DNA from: Rhodopseudomonas pentothenatexigens
GTDB taxonomy: Bacteria > Pseudomonadota > Alphaproteobacteria > Rhizobiales > Xanthobacteraceae
DNA length: 49,936 bases
Reading direction: 5' to 3'
Assembly (NCBI RefSeq): GCF_900218015.1
Contig: NZ_UFQQ01000032.1
Location: 1 to 49,936 of the forward strand
Both the position numbers and the translations under genes were made by a program. The notes beneath the pieces are model-generated. The model did no database searches, was not told where the DNA came from, and saw only the letters and a list, made by a program, of their open reading frames with translations. Of the stretch, positions 15,343 to 22,911 are shown piece by piece (position 1 is the stretch's first letter; every line of letters starts with the position of its first letter).

Positions 15343-18300
15343 ATGGACGCCCGGCGTGGGACGCGTTCTGTGCTCGACGTCGGCACGACCGCAGCACGCC
15401 TCGACCTCGCCATAGGTGATCTGATTGCATTGCTTCCGGTTGCCGCACAGCTTGAACTTTATCAGGCGAAACGGTTAGCCGAAAATTACTTGCGCTGGTG
15501 CGAATTGCTGCATCCGCATCGCAGGGAAATAGGCCTTGCGCGTCTGCGGGAGGAAATGCAAGACATTCGCATCGCGAAAGAACGCCTGTCACTCGCATTC
15601 GCTTTCGACTCTAGCTTCGATCCGAAAGAAATCGAACAGTACCTGTCAGCGCGTGAAGACCTTGGCGGTCTGGACGACGATGACCTGAAGGCCGCGCTTA
15701 TCATTAGGATACATTCCAAGGAGCCCGCGAGCGTTGCGGAATTAATCGCACGATACCGGACACGGTTTGAGGCGTCGTATAAAGTCCCGCCGATCTTTAC
15801 CATCGAGATCCAGGCGCTCGCGCTGGCCGGTGACACGGCTTCTGCACGGCTGTTACTCGACAAACACCGTGCCGAGCTTACGCCAGAGGGCGTCGCTGGT
15901 TTCGAAGCCCTGATTAAAAAGTCGGAAGGTGAAGACCCGGTCGCTGAAGACTTGAAGGTCTATGAGCAAACTAGAAATCCCGAAGCTCTGCGCTCCTTGG
16001 TTATGTCGCTAACGGCCAAAAACGACCACCGCGCAATAGCCAAATATTCGGAGGAGCTGTTCGCACAATCCTCTGACCCCCACGACATTGCGCGAGCTGC
16101 GCAGGCCCATGCACGTCTCGGTGACGATGCAGAATTAATGCGGGTTATTGAGGCGCATCCGCTCCTGAAAGAACTTGAACCTGGGTTATTGCAACACTAC
16201 GCGTGGGCGCTTTTCCGAAAAGGCAGATTGAAGGAAGCAAAAACGGCGGCAGACGCACTTTTGAGCTCTGACCGCGACTTGCAGCTCGAAATCGCTATAG
16301 CGGTCGAGTCTGGCGAATGGGAGTCTCTGGCCAAGCCGCTGGCGGCATATCTTGATGACGTCTCGAAGCACTCGGGACTGACGTTGATACGTGCGGCACA
16401 CCTTGCACAGCAATCAGGACACGGGCCGTTTATGGACTTAGTGCGGGCTGCAGTTTCGAAAGCAGGCGACAGCCCGCATGTTTGGCTCGGCGCTTACACT
16501 GCGATAATTGAAGCTGGGCTTGAAGAGGAAGTGCCTGAGAGCCACGAGTGGTTCAGGAAGGCGCTGCAACACTCTGGAAAGAGAGGCCCCATCCAACAGT
16601 TCGAGCTTAAGGATATCCTTCCGCAGCAGCGTGAATGGGATAAGCGCACGGCGGATATCAGCGAACGGGTCAACAAGGCGGAAGTGCCACTAGTCATCGC
16701 CGCGCCGGGACTCCGAACGACTGTTGTCGACATTCTGTTGCGAAATCTCGTTCGTAATTCGAGTTTGGAAGACGCTCGCAGGAAGTACGTCATTCCGCTT
16801 TTCAGTGGACATAGGCCACCGGAGCGCGTCGGTTCAGCGATCACGAGCTTGGGCCTAGATATCTCGGGACTGTTAGTCCTCGGATGGCTTGGCGTGCTTC
16901 CGAAGGTATTCAAGACGTTTAAGACAATTGCTCTTCCTGCGACCATCCTCACGGAGTTGTTCGATGGCAGGCGCCGCGTCCAACACGTGCAAAAGTCGCG
17001 GATAAAGCGAGCGCGGGAGCTTGAACAGACAATATTGCGCAATCGCATCAAAATTGTGCGGCCTCTCGAGAGTGACGCCGAGCCATTATCGGAAGAATTC
17101 GACTCGTCTCTTTCCGCGCTGATTCGGAATGCCGTCGATGCTGGCGGGATAGTTTTGCGGCCGGGACCGGTTCACCGACCTGGTCTGGAGCAAAAACCAG
17201 CCGACGTAACGGCGCACCTTCCTCATTTGTCGGACATGCATGCGCTGCTGAAGGTTCTTGTTGAGCGCGGCGCGGTTAATCATGCCGAAGAAGAAACAGC
17301 GAGAAACTATTTCAATCTCCAAGACAAAGGTCTCCCGGGTTGCGCTGAGCCGGACTCTTCGAAACCGCTCTTCATCGACCAGTTGGCACTTATCTATCTG
17401 CAGACAACCGGCCTCCTCGACGCCGTCATGAAGACATTCAAGGATGTTCGGATCGAAGGCGTGGCGGAAGACGAGGCACTGGCGCTCATCGAGCATCATC
17501 AACACGTGGAGGAGGTGCTGAATATCATCGACGATATTCGGGACAACATTAGAACGGCGAACGCATCCGGCAGAGTGTCATTCGGGCCGCGCCGGATTGA
17601 GCGTGGCAAGCGGGAGGATGATACACCGTCGACGTTGCACCTTTTGTCAGACTTGACAGCCGTCGACGCAGTGGTTTGCGACGACCGGGCCCTGAACAAG
17701 GAGAATTTCGCCGCCGATGTAAATGGAAAGCGCATTCCCTGTCTGTCGACGCTTGATGTCTTGGAAGAACTTCGCGGCAGAGGAACGCTTTCCGAAGCCG
17801 AGCGTCTTTCTGCACGTCACAAATTGCGCGTTGGCGGAGCGGCTATTGTGCCTGTTGAAACTGCAGAAATGTCTCATGCTGTAGGCCGTAGCCACAGCGC
17901 AATGTCCGCAGAACTACGAGCCATTCAGGAAAGTATCGACTTGGCGCGCGTTTCGGAGATACCTTCGTTTCCGCGAGAAATCCGCTGGTTCGCCAACACG
18001 AGCATGGCCGTCAAGGCGGCAATCATCCCGATTTGGAAATCAGTCCATAACGCAGAGCTCGCGGGTGGCCTGTCGGATATGGTGATGCAGATTGTTCCTA
18101 AACCCGAGGATTGGGGCGCCCGGTGGGACAACGAGCCTCCACCGGAGTGGGTAGAGGCCGTCAATCGCGTAATCATGTCGACGCTCGCATTTCCAGTCGA
18201 GCTAGGCGAAACCGAGACAATTGCAGCTTACAACGCGTGGTTTGAACTTAGTTGCCTTGAGCCACTGCGTGCCGTATGGCCCGACCGGTATCAAGCCGTA

Positions 18301-18468
18301 GTCGAACAATTGCGTGCATTCATTTTATCTGGCGAGGATGATGTTGTTGAAAAAGTCAAAAAAAAGCACAAGGCCCACCAAGCCGCGGCGAAGCCAAAGA
18401 GGCGGGCGGCGAAAAAAAAAAGGCGCAAAGCGAAGCGTAAAGGTAAGGGTCGCCGAAACCTTGCCTGA
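15343..18468 (+). CDS. Large TPR-like repeat protein with two PIN-like segments
   Basis: 1041 residues from ATG 15343; an in-frame TTG at 15322 overlaps the previous stop. Residues 1-430 are alpha-helical repeats (HYAWALFRKGRLKEAKTAAD). A first PIN-like segment lies around 503-575 (GLDISGLLVLGWLG, D506; TILTELF, E538). A second lies around 675-800: PLFIDQLALIYL (D679), VAEDEALAL, and AVDAVVCDDRALN (D775, D780, D781). This spacing of acidic residues fits PIN-type ribonucleases. The C-terminus is Lys/Arg-rich and is encoded across runs of eight and ten A. No convincing Shine-Dalgarno precedes ATG 15343, which fits coupling to, or a frameshift from, the nuclease ORF. The PIN call is from pattern, not a profile search. 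Confidence 0.7.
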   Translation: MDARRGTRSVLDVGTTAARLDLAIGDLIALLPVAAQLELYQAKRLAENYLRWCELLHPHRREIGLARLREEMQDIRIAKERLSLAFAFDSSFDPKEIEQYLSAREDLGGLDDDDLKAALIIRIHSKEPASVAELIARYRTRFEASYKVPPIFTIEIQALALAGDTASARLLLDKHRAELTPEGVAGFEALIKKSEGEDPVAEDLKVYEQTRNPEALRSLVMSLTAKNDHRAIAKYSEELFAQSSDPHDIARAAQAHARLGDDAELMRVIEAHPLLKELEPGLLQHYAWALFRKGRLKEAKTAADALLSSDRDLQLEIAIAVESGEWESLAKPLAAYLDDVSKHSGLTLIRAAHLAQQSGHGPFMDLVRAAVSKAGDSPHVWLGAYTAIIEAGLEEEVPESHEWFRKALQHSGKRGPIQQFELKDILPQQREWDKRTADISERVNKAEVPLVIAAPGLRTTVVDILLRNLVRNSSLEDARRKYVIPLFSGHRPPERVGSAITSLGLDISGLLVLGWLGVLPKVFKTFKTIALPATILTELFDGRRRVQHVQKSRIKRARELEQTILRNRIKIVRPLESDAEPLSEEFDSSLSALIRNAVDAGGIVLRPGPVHRPGLEQKPADVTAHLPHLSDMHALLKVLVERGAVNHAEEETARNYFNLQDKGLPGCAEPDSSKPLFIDQLALIYLQTTGLLDAVMKTFKDVRIEGVAEDEALALIEHHQHVEEVLNIIDDIRDNIRTANASGRVSFGPRRIERGKREDDTPSTLHLLSDLTAVDAVVCDDRALNKENFAADVNGKRIPCLSTLDVLEELRGRGTLSEAERLSARHKLRVGGAAIVPVETAEMSHAVGRSHSAMSAELRAIQESIDLARVSEIPSFPREIRWFANTSMAVKAAIIPIWKSVHNAELAGGLSDMVMQIVPKPEDWGARWDNEPPPEWVEAVNRVIMSTLAFPVELGETETIAAYNAWFELSCLEPLRAVWPDRYQAVVEQLRAFILSGEDDVVEKVKKKHKAHQAAAKPKRRAAKKKRRKAKRKGKGRRNLA

Positions 18469-20356
18469 CCTGCCGCGCTTGAAGGCGGTTTTCGCATTAC
18501 GCAAACTCGAAGGGCAATTGTCGTCCGATGTCATCTCGGACGGAGCTATCGCGAGTAAGTTTGATATCCCTACGCACAGGCCTGCGCATTTGGGTCCTGA
18601 TGTCACCGTTCACCAGGATCGACTGTTGGCCGCATTCAGGGATGTACTGGCGGGAAAGACGGTAACGTCCATCGTTGACGAAAATGGTAAGCGGTTAAAA
18701 GCGGAGATTTCCATCACCGAGAACGGGACTGCGCGAATTGCCGCTAATAAAAATACATTCGTGTTCACACACGCAGGCCTCCTTAGCCCGGACCGGGACA
18801 CTCGACGCTCTTATCTCGACCGTTATCTGAAGGAGCGGTCACTCGCTAGCGGTTCCGTGGATGAGTTGCGAGGTATAGTGAGCAAACAGGTGGTCACAGA
18901 CGATGACTTTGTAACTGCAGTAAGCACTATGTCCGGCTCACCCGAAAGTATCATCCAAAAGATTAGGTCGAAAGTGGCGGCTCGCGATCTGTCGAATGCC
19001 GACTTGCTGCCCGAGGATATGGGATACTGGGACAATTTGGTTGCTCGCTGGCGGAATTCGGAAACCTTGGAGGAGTTTCTGCATCTGGAGGCCGAGGAAC
19101 AGCGAGCGCGCGCGTTCCACGAAAGTCCTACCGGTGCCTTCTTTGTGAGTTCGTTGTCGTGGTGCGCGCCCGGCCTTGTTCCGGTTGACATATTTAGGGA
19201 ACTGCCAGCCGATACGATATTGAATCTCTTTGAGCGCGCATCGTCATTACCCGATCATTTTGCCGTCATTGGCGCGTTTGAAGTCTGCTGCGAGCGGTTC
19301 GCTACGGATGCTCGCTTCGAGGCAGCGGGCACGAAGCTTCTCGACCAGCTATTCGGCGATATGGAACAGTTGCTTGAGCGCTGCACGTTTTTTGCCGCGA
19401 TATTTATTCTCACTCTGGTCCGTTTGGCACAGCATCAGCAACTTAAACGCAGACCGCCATTCTGGCGTCGCATTACTGCAGCAGCCAACGCGTCATTAGT
19501 AACGCGTGCCTGCGGTGCGGACAATGCGGAGAAGCTATTTGAGTGGGTCGTGAATCACTCTGGAAAAGCATTTCTACTATCAACTCTACTTGAAGAGGTG
19601 TCCGAAGCGCGATGGAAACCCGAATGGGCGTCGGGAAATCATCTCACAGCGGACGCCGTTGGCCGCGCTGATGCGGCGCTCCAGAAATTTCCGGAAGCTA
19701 CAAGGCCCGCCGCGTGGGTTGAGCGCATTGAAATAGCGCGCGAGTGGATAACCCAAAAGAAATTGTCCGTGTTCGCCGTAATTCCGGCGATTGGTGAAAG
19801 CGCGCGCCGCAAGCAGCCCACACTGGAGGAAGGCGCGGGCTTTCGCGACTCCTTTCAAAAGTTCTGCAACGCGCCAACATTGGATGCACTTATTGACTGC
19901 ACGCCAGGCGTTTACATCGTAGGAGCGCCGAAAGAGTTCGTAATAGCCTGTCATACAGTTATTGCCGATTTGCAAAAGACATCGGCGCGTTTATTCGATA
20001 ACAATACCAAGTTCGCGTTGCAGTTGCTCTCATACGTTGCGGTATTGGCGCATGACGAAGCCTTGGCTGATTCCGTCGCGCAATTTTCTCTAGAAAAAAT
20101 CCGCGAGCTGAAAGAAGACGAAACGACCTTCGAAATCATTCTTCGCTTGGTCGAGTGTGCGAGCGCATACGTGGACCGCACCAAGGCGGCAGACACGTTG
20201 GCGCGGCGTTTGGAATCAGTATCATTCTTGGCGAAGCCGTCGGCGTCGCCCGACCTTCATGACTCACTTCGTCATCTCCAGCTCGTCTGGGATGCGCTAT
20301 CACAACGTCTTGGACGCGCCTTGGCAGCTTCAAGGCTAGCGCGGCGTGCGGCGTGA
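18338..20356 (+). CDS. Orphan 672-residue protein, third ORF of the island
   Basis: From ATG 18338 (or 18341, closer to normal spacing behind GGCGAGG) this gives 672 residues and overlaps the previous gene by 131 bases in another frame. The first 40 residues are basic, because both frames read the same A-rich stretch. The part from VRVAETLPDLPRLKAVFALR onward looks like ordinary folded protein, mostly alpha-helical, with no transmembrane helix and no motif I recognise. It may be a separate partner or the C-terminal part of one larger protein reached by slippage on the A10 run (18412-18421). Base composition is like the other two island genes, so all three probably moved together. Confidence 0.7.
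   Translation: MMLLKKSKKSTRPTKPRRSQRGGRRKKKGAKRSVKVRVAETLPDLPRLKAVFALRKLEGQLSSDVISDGAIASKFDIPTHRPAHLGPDVTVHQDRLLAAFRDVLAGKTVTSIVDENGKRLKAEISITENGTARIAANKNTFVFTHAGLLSPDRDTRRSYLDRYLKERSLASGSVDELRGIVSKQVVTDDDFVTAVSTMSGSPESIIQKIRSKVAARDLSNADLLPEDMGYWDNLVARWRNSETLEEFLHLEAEEQRARAFHESPTGAFFVSSLSWCAPGLVPVDIFRELPADTILNLFERASSLPDHFAVIGAFEVCCERFATDARFEAAGTKLLDQLFGDMEQLLERCTFFAAIFILTLVRLAQHQQLKRRPPFWRRITAAANASLVTRACGADNAEKLFEWVVNHSGKAFLLSTLLEEVSEARWKPEWASGNHLTADAVGRADAALQKFPEATRPAAWVERIEIAREWITQKKLSVFAVIPAIGESARRKQPTLEEGAGFRDSFQKFCNAPTLDALIDCTPGVYIVGAPKEFVIACHTVIADLQKTSARLFDNNTKFALQLLSYVAVLAHDEALADSVAQFSLEKIRELKEDETTFEIILRLVECASAYVDRTKAADTLARRLESVSFLAKPSASPDLHDSLRHLQLVWDALSQRLGRALAASRLARRAA
18412..18421 (+). 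other. A10 homopolymer, possible slippage site
   Basis: Ten consecutive A bases near the 3' end of the repeat/PIN gene, inside its overlap with the third ORF. Loss of one A, or gain of two, joins the two frames. Runs of nine or more A are known sites of transcriptional slippage, for example in mxiE. A second run of eight A lies at 18358-18365. Whether slippage occurs here is unknown. Confidence 0.5.
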
Positions 20357-20436
20357 ACATCAAACATCTTTGATGCACTTGGGCGCGTCGGCTTACGCCG
20401 ACCGGGCCATATACGCTTGCTGCGTAGGACACACCC

Positions 20437-20578
20437 AGCCTAGCGGAGCTTGTCTCGGCCCTTCGGGTGGCTATCCCTCGCGCAAATTTACGAGCTTGCA
20501 GCCCCTTGCACCGTCAAGGCGAACCTTCGGGCTTCGCCTTCGGCCTGACGGCTTGACCCGGGTCATTGCCGCTAGGCT
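20437..20578. other. Structured non-coding segment with nested inverted repeats
   Basis: AGCCTAGCGG (20437-20446) and its exact reverse complement (20569-20578) enclose 122 bases. Inside, CCGTCAAGGCGAA (20511-20523) pairs with TTCGCCTT (20533-20540) and TGACGG (20546-20551), giving a long stem with one bulge. This lies in the 20357-20600 gap after the third island ORF and before the IS remnant, where no gene is seen. It could be a structured RNA, a transposon end or a recombination site. No ORF across it is convincing. Confidence 0.45.
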
Positions 20579-20688
20579 AGTTCGGTTTGCTGTTGCAAAT
20601 CATGGTAGGTCGAAGGGGCGATCGGTAAAACCCTGCAGATTGGCTCGACCCCATGCGCCCCACGATGATCGTCGATGAATACGATCAT
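20572..20688 (-). pseudogene. IS3-family transposase OrfB, N-terminal remnant
   Basis: Beginning at ATG 20688, which overlaps the OrfA stop as ATGA, the reading [20 protein letters not shown], then LPIAPSTYHD, is the characteristic start of OrfB in this IS3 subgroup. After about thirty residues the likeness ends and a stop comes at 20572-20574. The catalytic DDE core is entirely missing, so this cannot transpose on its own. Confidence 0.8.
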
Positions 20689-20966
20689 GGCTTGGGCCGG
20701 CGGTCGAGCTCCGCCGTCGCAAAATAGGCGCTGGCCTTGCGCAGGATCTCGTTGGCCTGCCGGAGCTCGCGGTTCTCCCGCTCCAGGACCTTCAGCTTCT
20801 CGGCCATCTCGGTCGGAACGCCGGCCCGCTTCCCGCTGTCGATTTCCGCCTTCTTGAGCCAGTCATGCAGCGTCTGCGGCGTGTAGCCGATCTTGGCCGC
20901 GATCGACGTCACCGCCGCCCAGCGCGACGGGTGCACGCCGGCGGCGCATGCTGAACACCGGCGCAA
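20685..20966 (-). pseudogene. IS3-family transposase OrfA, 5'-truncated
   Basis: The 93-residue frame contains [18 protein letters not shown], then [20 protein letters not shown], and ends in the leucine-zipper-like [20 protein letters not shown] and AELDRRPKP. This is the C-terminal two thirds of an IS3-type OrfA with helix-turn-helix and zipper. The usual N-terminal segment (RERAVRMV-like) is lost. The first dozen residues of the present frame are foreign sequence. With the OrfB fragment it marks a decayed IS at the right end of the island. Confidence 0.85.
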
Positions 20967-20975
20967 CGCCTTGCT

Positions 20976-21443
20976 TCAGCGCCCGATCGGGAACGGGCGC
21001 CCGTCGATAATCGCTTCCATCGAGAAATACGACGTGACGGTTTCCAGCTCGGTCTTGTTGATGATGGTCTGATACACCTTGTCGTAGTTGCTCATGTCGC
21101 GGGCGGCGATTTTCAGCATGTAGTCGAAGTCGCCGCTGATCCGATAGAACGCCACGATCTCCGAGATCGATTCGATCTGCGCCCGGAAGCGCTTGAGCCA
21201 TTCGGCTGAATGCCGCCGGGTCCGCACCATCACGAACACCGTCATCGGCACGCCGACGGCTTCCTGGGAGACGCGCGCCCCATAGCCGGTGATCGCGCCA
21301 CTGGCTTCGAGCGCCTTCAGCCGTCGCCAGAACGCATTCTGGGACAGCCCGACTTCGTCCGCGAGCTCGCGTTGCGAGCGCGACGAGTCGGCCTGCATGG
21401 CCGCAAGAATCCGAAGATCAATTTGATCGATCTTATGGGCCAT
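20976..21443 (-). CDS. Lrp/AsnC-family regulator, DecR-like
   Basis: A 155-residue regulator. The N-terminal winged helix-turn-helix has IDQIDLRILAAMQADSSRSQ followed by RELADEVGLSQNAFWRRLKAL. The C-terminal RAM effector-binding domain has VFVMVRTRRHSAEWLKRF and GDFDYMLKIAARDMSNYD. The wording of the RAM domain resembles E. coli DecR, the cysteine-responsive activator of a cysteine desulfidase. The start at ATG 21443 (MAHKIDQ) lies behind GAGGAG. A longer frame reads upstream through non-conserved sequence. It is divergent from a Cds1-like cysteine desulfhydrase gene 214 bases away, which strengthens the functional link to cysteine. The gene ends nine bases from the IS remnant. Confidence 0.88.
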   Translation of the reverse strand: MAHKIDQIDLRILAAMQADSSRSQRELADEVGLSQNAFWRRLKALEASGAITGYGARVSQEAVGVPMTVFVMVRTRRHSAEWLKRFRAQIESISEIVAFYRISGDFDYMLKIAARDMSNYDKVYQTIINKTELETVTSYFSMEAIIDGRPFPIGR

Positions 21444-21657
21444 TATCGGGTCAAACTCCTCAAAATTGGTCGTTAGATGAGTGAAATATGTGAACATTCC
21501 TGCAAAATCAATCACTAATCTTACCGCCAAGACGGCCGCGGAATGATCTGCGCGGCGTCGGGCGATGATCAGGCGTGCCGGGTCCTCGCTGGTGCAGGAG
21601 GCGGATACGGGGGGCGTCCGTCCCGCTGTTTCCACGGCGCGCGGGGTTCGTGAAGTG

Positions 21658-22857
21658 ATGACGACGGTTCAAATGGCGACGGCGCGCAATCTTCCTGCGG
21701 AGCCCAGGCGGGTGCCGGGCCCGTTCGGCAGTGAGGCGGCCGAGCCGGAGTGGGTGCGAAACGCCATCGACAGGCTGGAGGCGGACGCACGGCGCTCGGC
21801 CGACACGCATCTGTTCAAGCTTCGCTTTCCCGGGCTCGACGGCATCGACGTCTATTTCAAGGATGAGAGCACGCATCCGACCGGCAGCCTCAAGCATCGC
21901 ATGGCGCGCTCACTGATCCTGTTCGGGCTGTGCAACGGCCTGATCGGGCCGGGGACCGCTCTGGTGGAGGCGTCGTCGGGATCGACGGCGGTCTCCGAAG
22001 CGTATTTTGCCGAACTTCTCGGCCTGCCGTTCATTGCGGTCGTGCCGCGTTCGACCTCGCGGCAGAAGATCGCGGCGATCGAACGGTTCGGCGGCCGCTG
22101 TCACTTCGTCGACAGATCGTCCGAGGTTTACGCCGCGGCGCAGACGATCGCCGCCGAACTGGACGGCCTGTATCTCGATCAGTTCACTTATGCCGAGCGC
22201 GCGATCGACTGGCGCACCGGCAACATCGCCGAGAGCATCTTCAAGCAGATGGCCGGCGAACCTCATCCGGTGCCCGAGTGGATCGTGATGAGCACCGGCA
22301 CCGGCGGGACCTCCGCGACGATCGGCCGCTACATTCGGTTCAGCCGAAAGAAGACGCGGCTGTGCGGCGTCGACGTGGAGAATTCGTGCTTCTTCGAAGC
22401 CTACAAGTCGCGCGAGCGCACCGCGAACTGCGTTCGCAGCTCGCGCATCGAAGGCGTCGGACGCCCGCGCGTCGAGCCGTCTTTCGTGCCCAGCGTGATC
22501 GATCAGATGATGCGCGTTCCCGACGCCGCGTCGGTCGCCGCCGCGCATGTGCTGGCGGCGCGGCTGTCGCATCGTGTCGGTGGATCGACCGGCGCCAATT
22601 TCGTCGGATTGTGCTGGTGCGCGGCCGCGATGCTGCGCGACGGCCGGTCCGGTTCGCTGGTGACCGTGCTGTGCGACGACGGCGAGCGCTATTCGGACAC
22701 GTACTACAACGACGATTGGTTGAAGGCCGAGGGCATCGACACCGCGCCCTATGTCGCGGCGCTCGAGCGGTTCCTCGCCTCGGGCGTGTTCGAGATGCCG
22801 GGCGATGGCGCGGGATTTGAATGTGCGAGCTGGCCGGCGCCTGCGCAACGCAGGTGA
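21658..22857 (+). CDS. PLP-dependent cysteine synthase-family protein, Cds1-like L-cysteine desulfhydrase
   Basis: A 399-residue fold-type II PLP enzyme. The Schiff-base lysine lies in [13 protein letters not shown]. The substrate/PLP loops are [16 protein letters not shown] and [14 protein letters not shown], and [12 protein letters not shown] lies near the C-terminus. Segments such as [16 protein letters not shown] and [15 protein letters not shown] match Mycobacterium Cds1, which breaks cysteine down to sulfide, pyruvate and ammonia. The adjacent divergent DecR-like regulator agrees with cysteine detoxification. ATG 21658 is chosen. In-frame ATGs at 21565 and 21673 are alternatives. Cysteine synthase activity remains possible. 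Confidence 0.85.
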   Translation: MTTVQMATARNLPAEPRRVPGPFGSEAAEPEWVRNAIDRLEADARRSADTHLFKLRFPGLDGIDVYFKDESTHPTGSLKHRMARSLILFGLCNGLIGPGTALVEASSGSTAVSEAYFAELLGLPFIAVVPRSTSRQKIAAIERFGGRCHFVDRSSEVYAAAQTIAAELDGLYLDQFTYAERAIDWRTGNIAESIFKQMAGEPHPVPEWIVMSTGTGGTSATIGRYIRFSRKKTRLCGVDVENSCFFEAYKSRERTANCVRSSRIEGVGRPRVEPSFVPSVIDQMMRVPDAASVAAAHVLAARLSHRVGGSTGANFVGLCWCAAAMLRDGRSGSLVTVLCDDGERYSDTYYNDDWLKAEGIDTAPYVAALERFLASGVFEMPGDGAGFECASWPAPAQRR

Positions 22858-22911
22858 ACGCCGGGTGTGAATTCGACTTTGCTGTGATTGGCGAACATCA
22901 GGAACCGCCGC

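Larger units (their letters stand above)
13854..20966. mobile_element. Accessory genomic island next to the tRNA
   Basis: Between the tRNA 3' end and the Lrp-family gene at 20976, base composition drops. Sampled lines are near 50% GC, against about 66% in flanking operons. Codon use turns to A/T-ending codons. The block contains three large same-strand ORFs without housekeeping character, a structured non-coding stretch (20437-20578) and a truncated IS3-family element at the right edge. tRNA 3' ends are standard entry points for islands. No integrase gene and no repeat of the tRNA 3' end was found at the right side, so the mode of entry is unproven. Confidence 0.7.

Noticed and set aside
20437-20578. 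Retron or integron attC reading of the inverted repeats
   Set aside because: There is no reverse transcriptase gene nearby, and the ends lack the attC core sequences. Only a generic structured element is claimed.
13854-20980. Integrase gene and att direct repeat for the island
   Set aside because: I looked for recombinase motifs and for a copy of the tRNA 3' end and found neither. The island call rests on composition, tRNA and IS context only.
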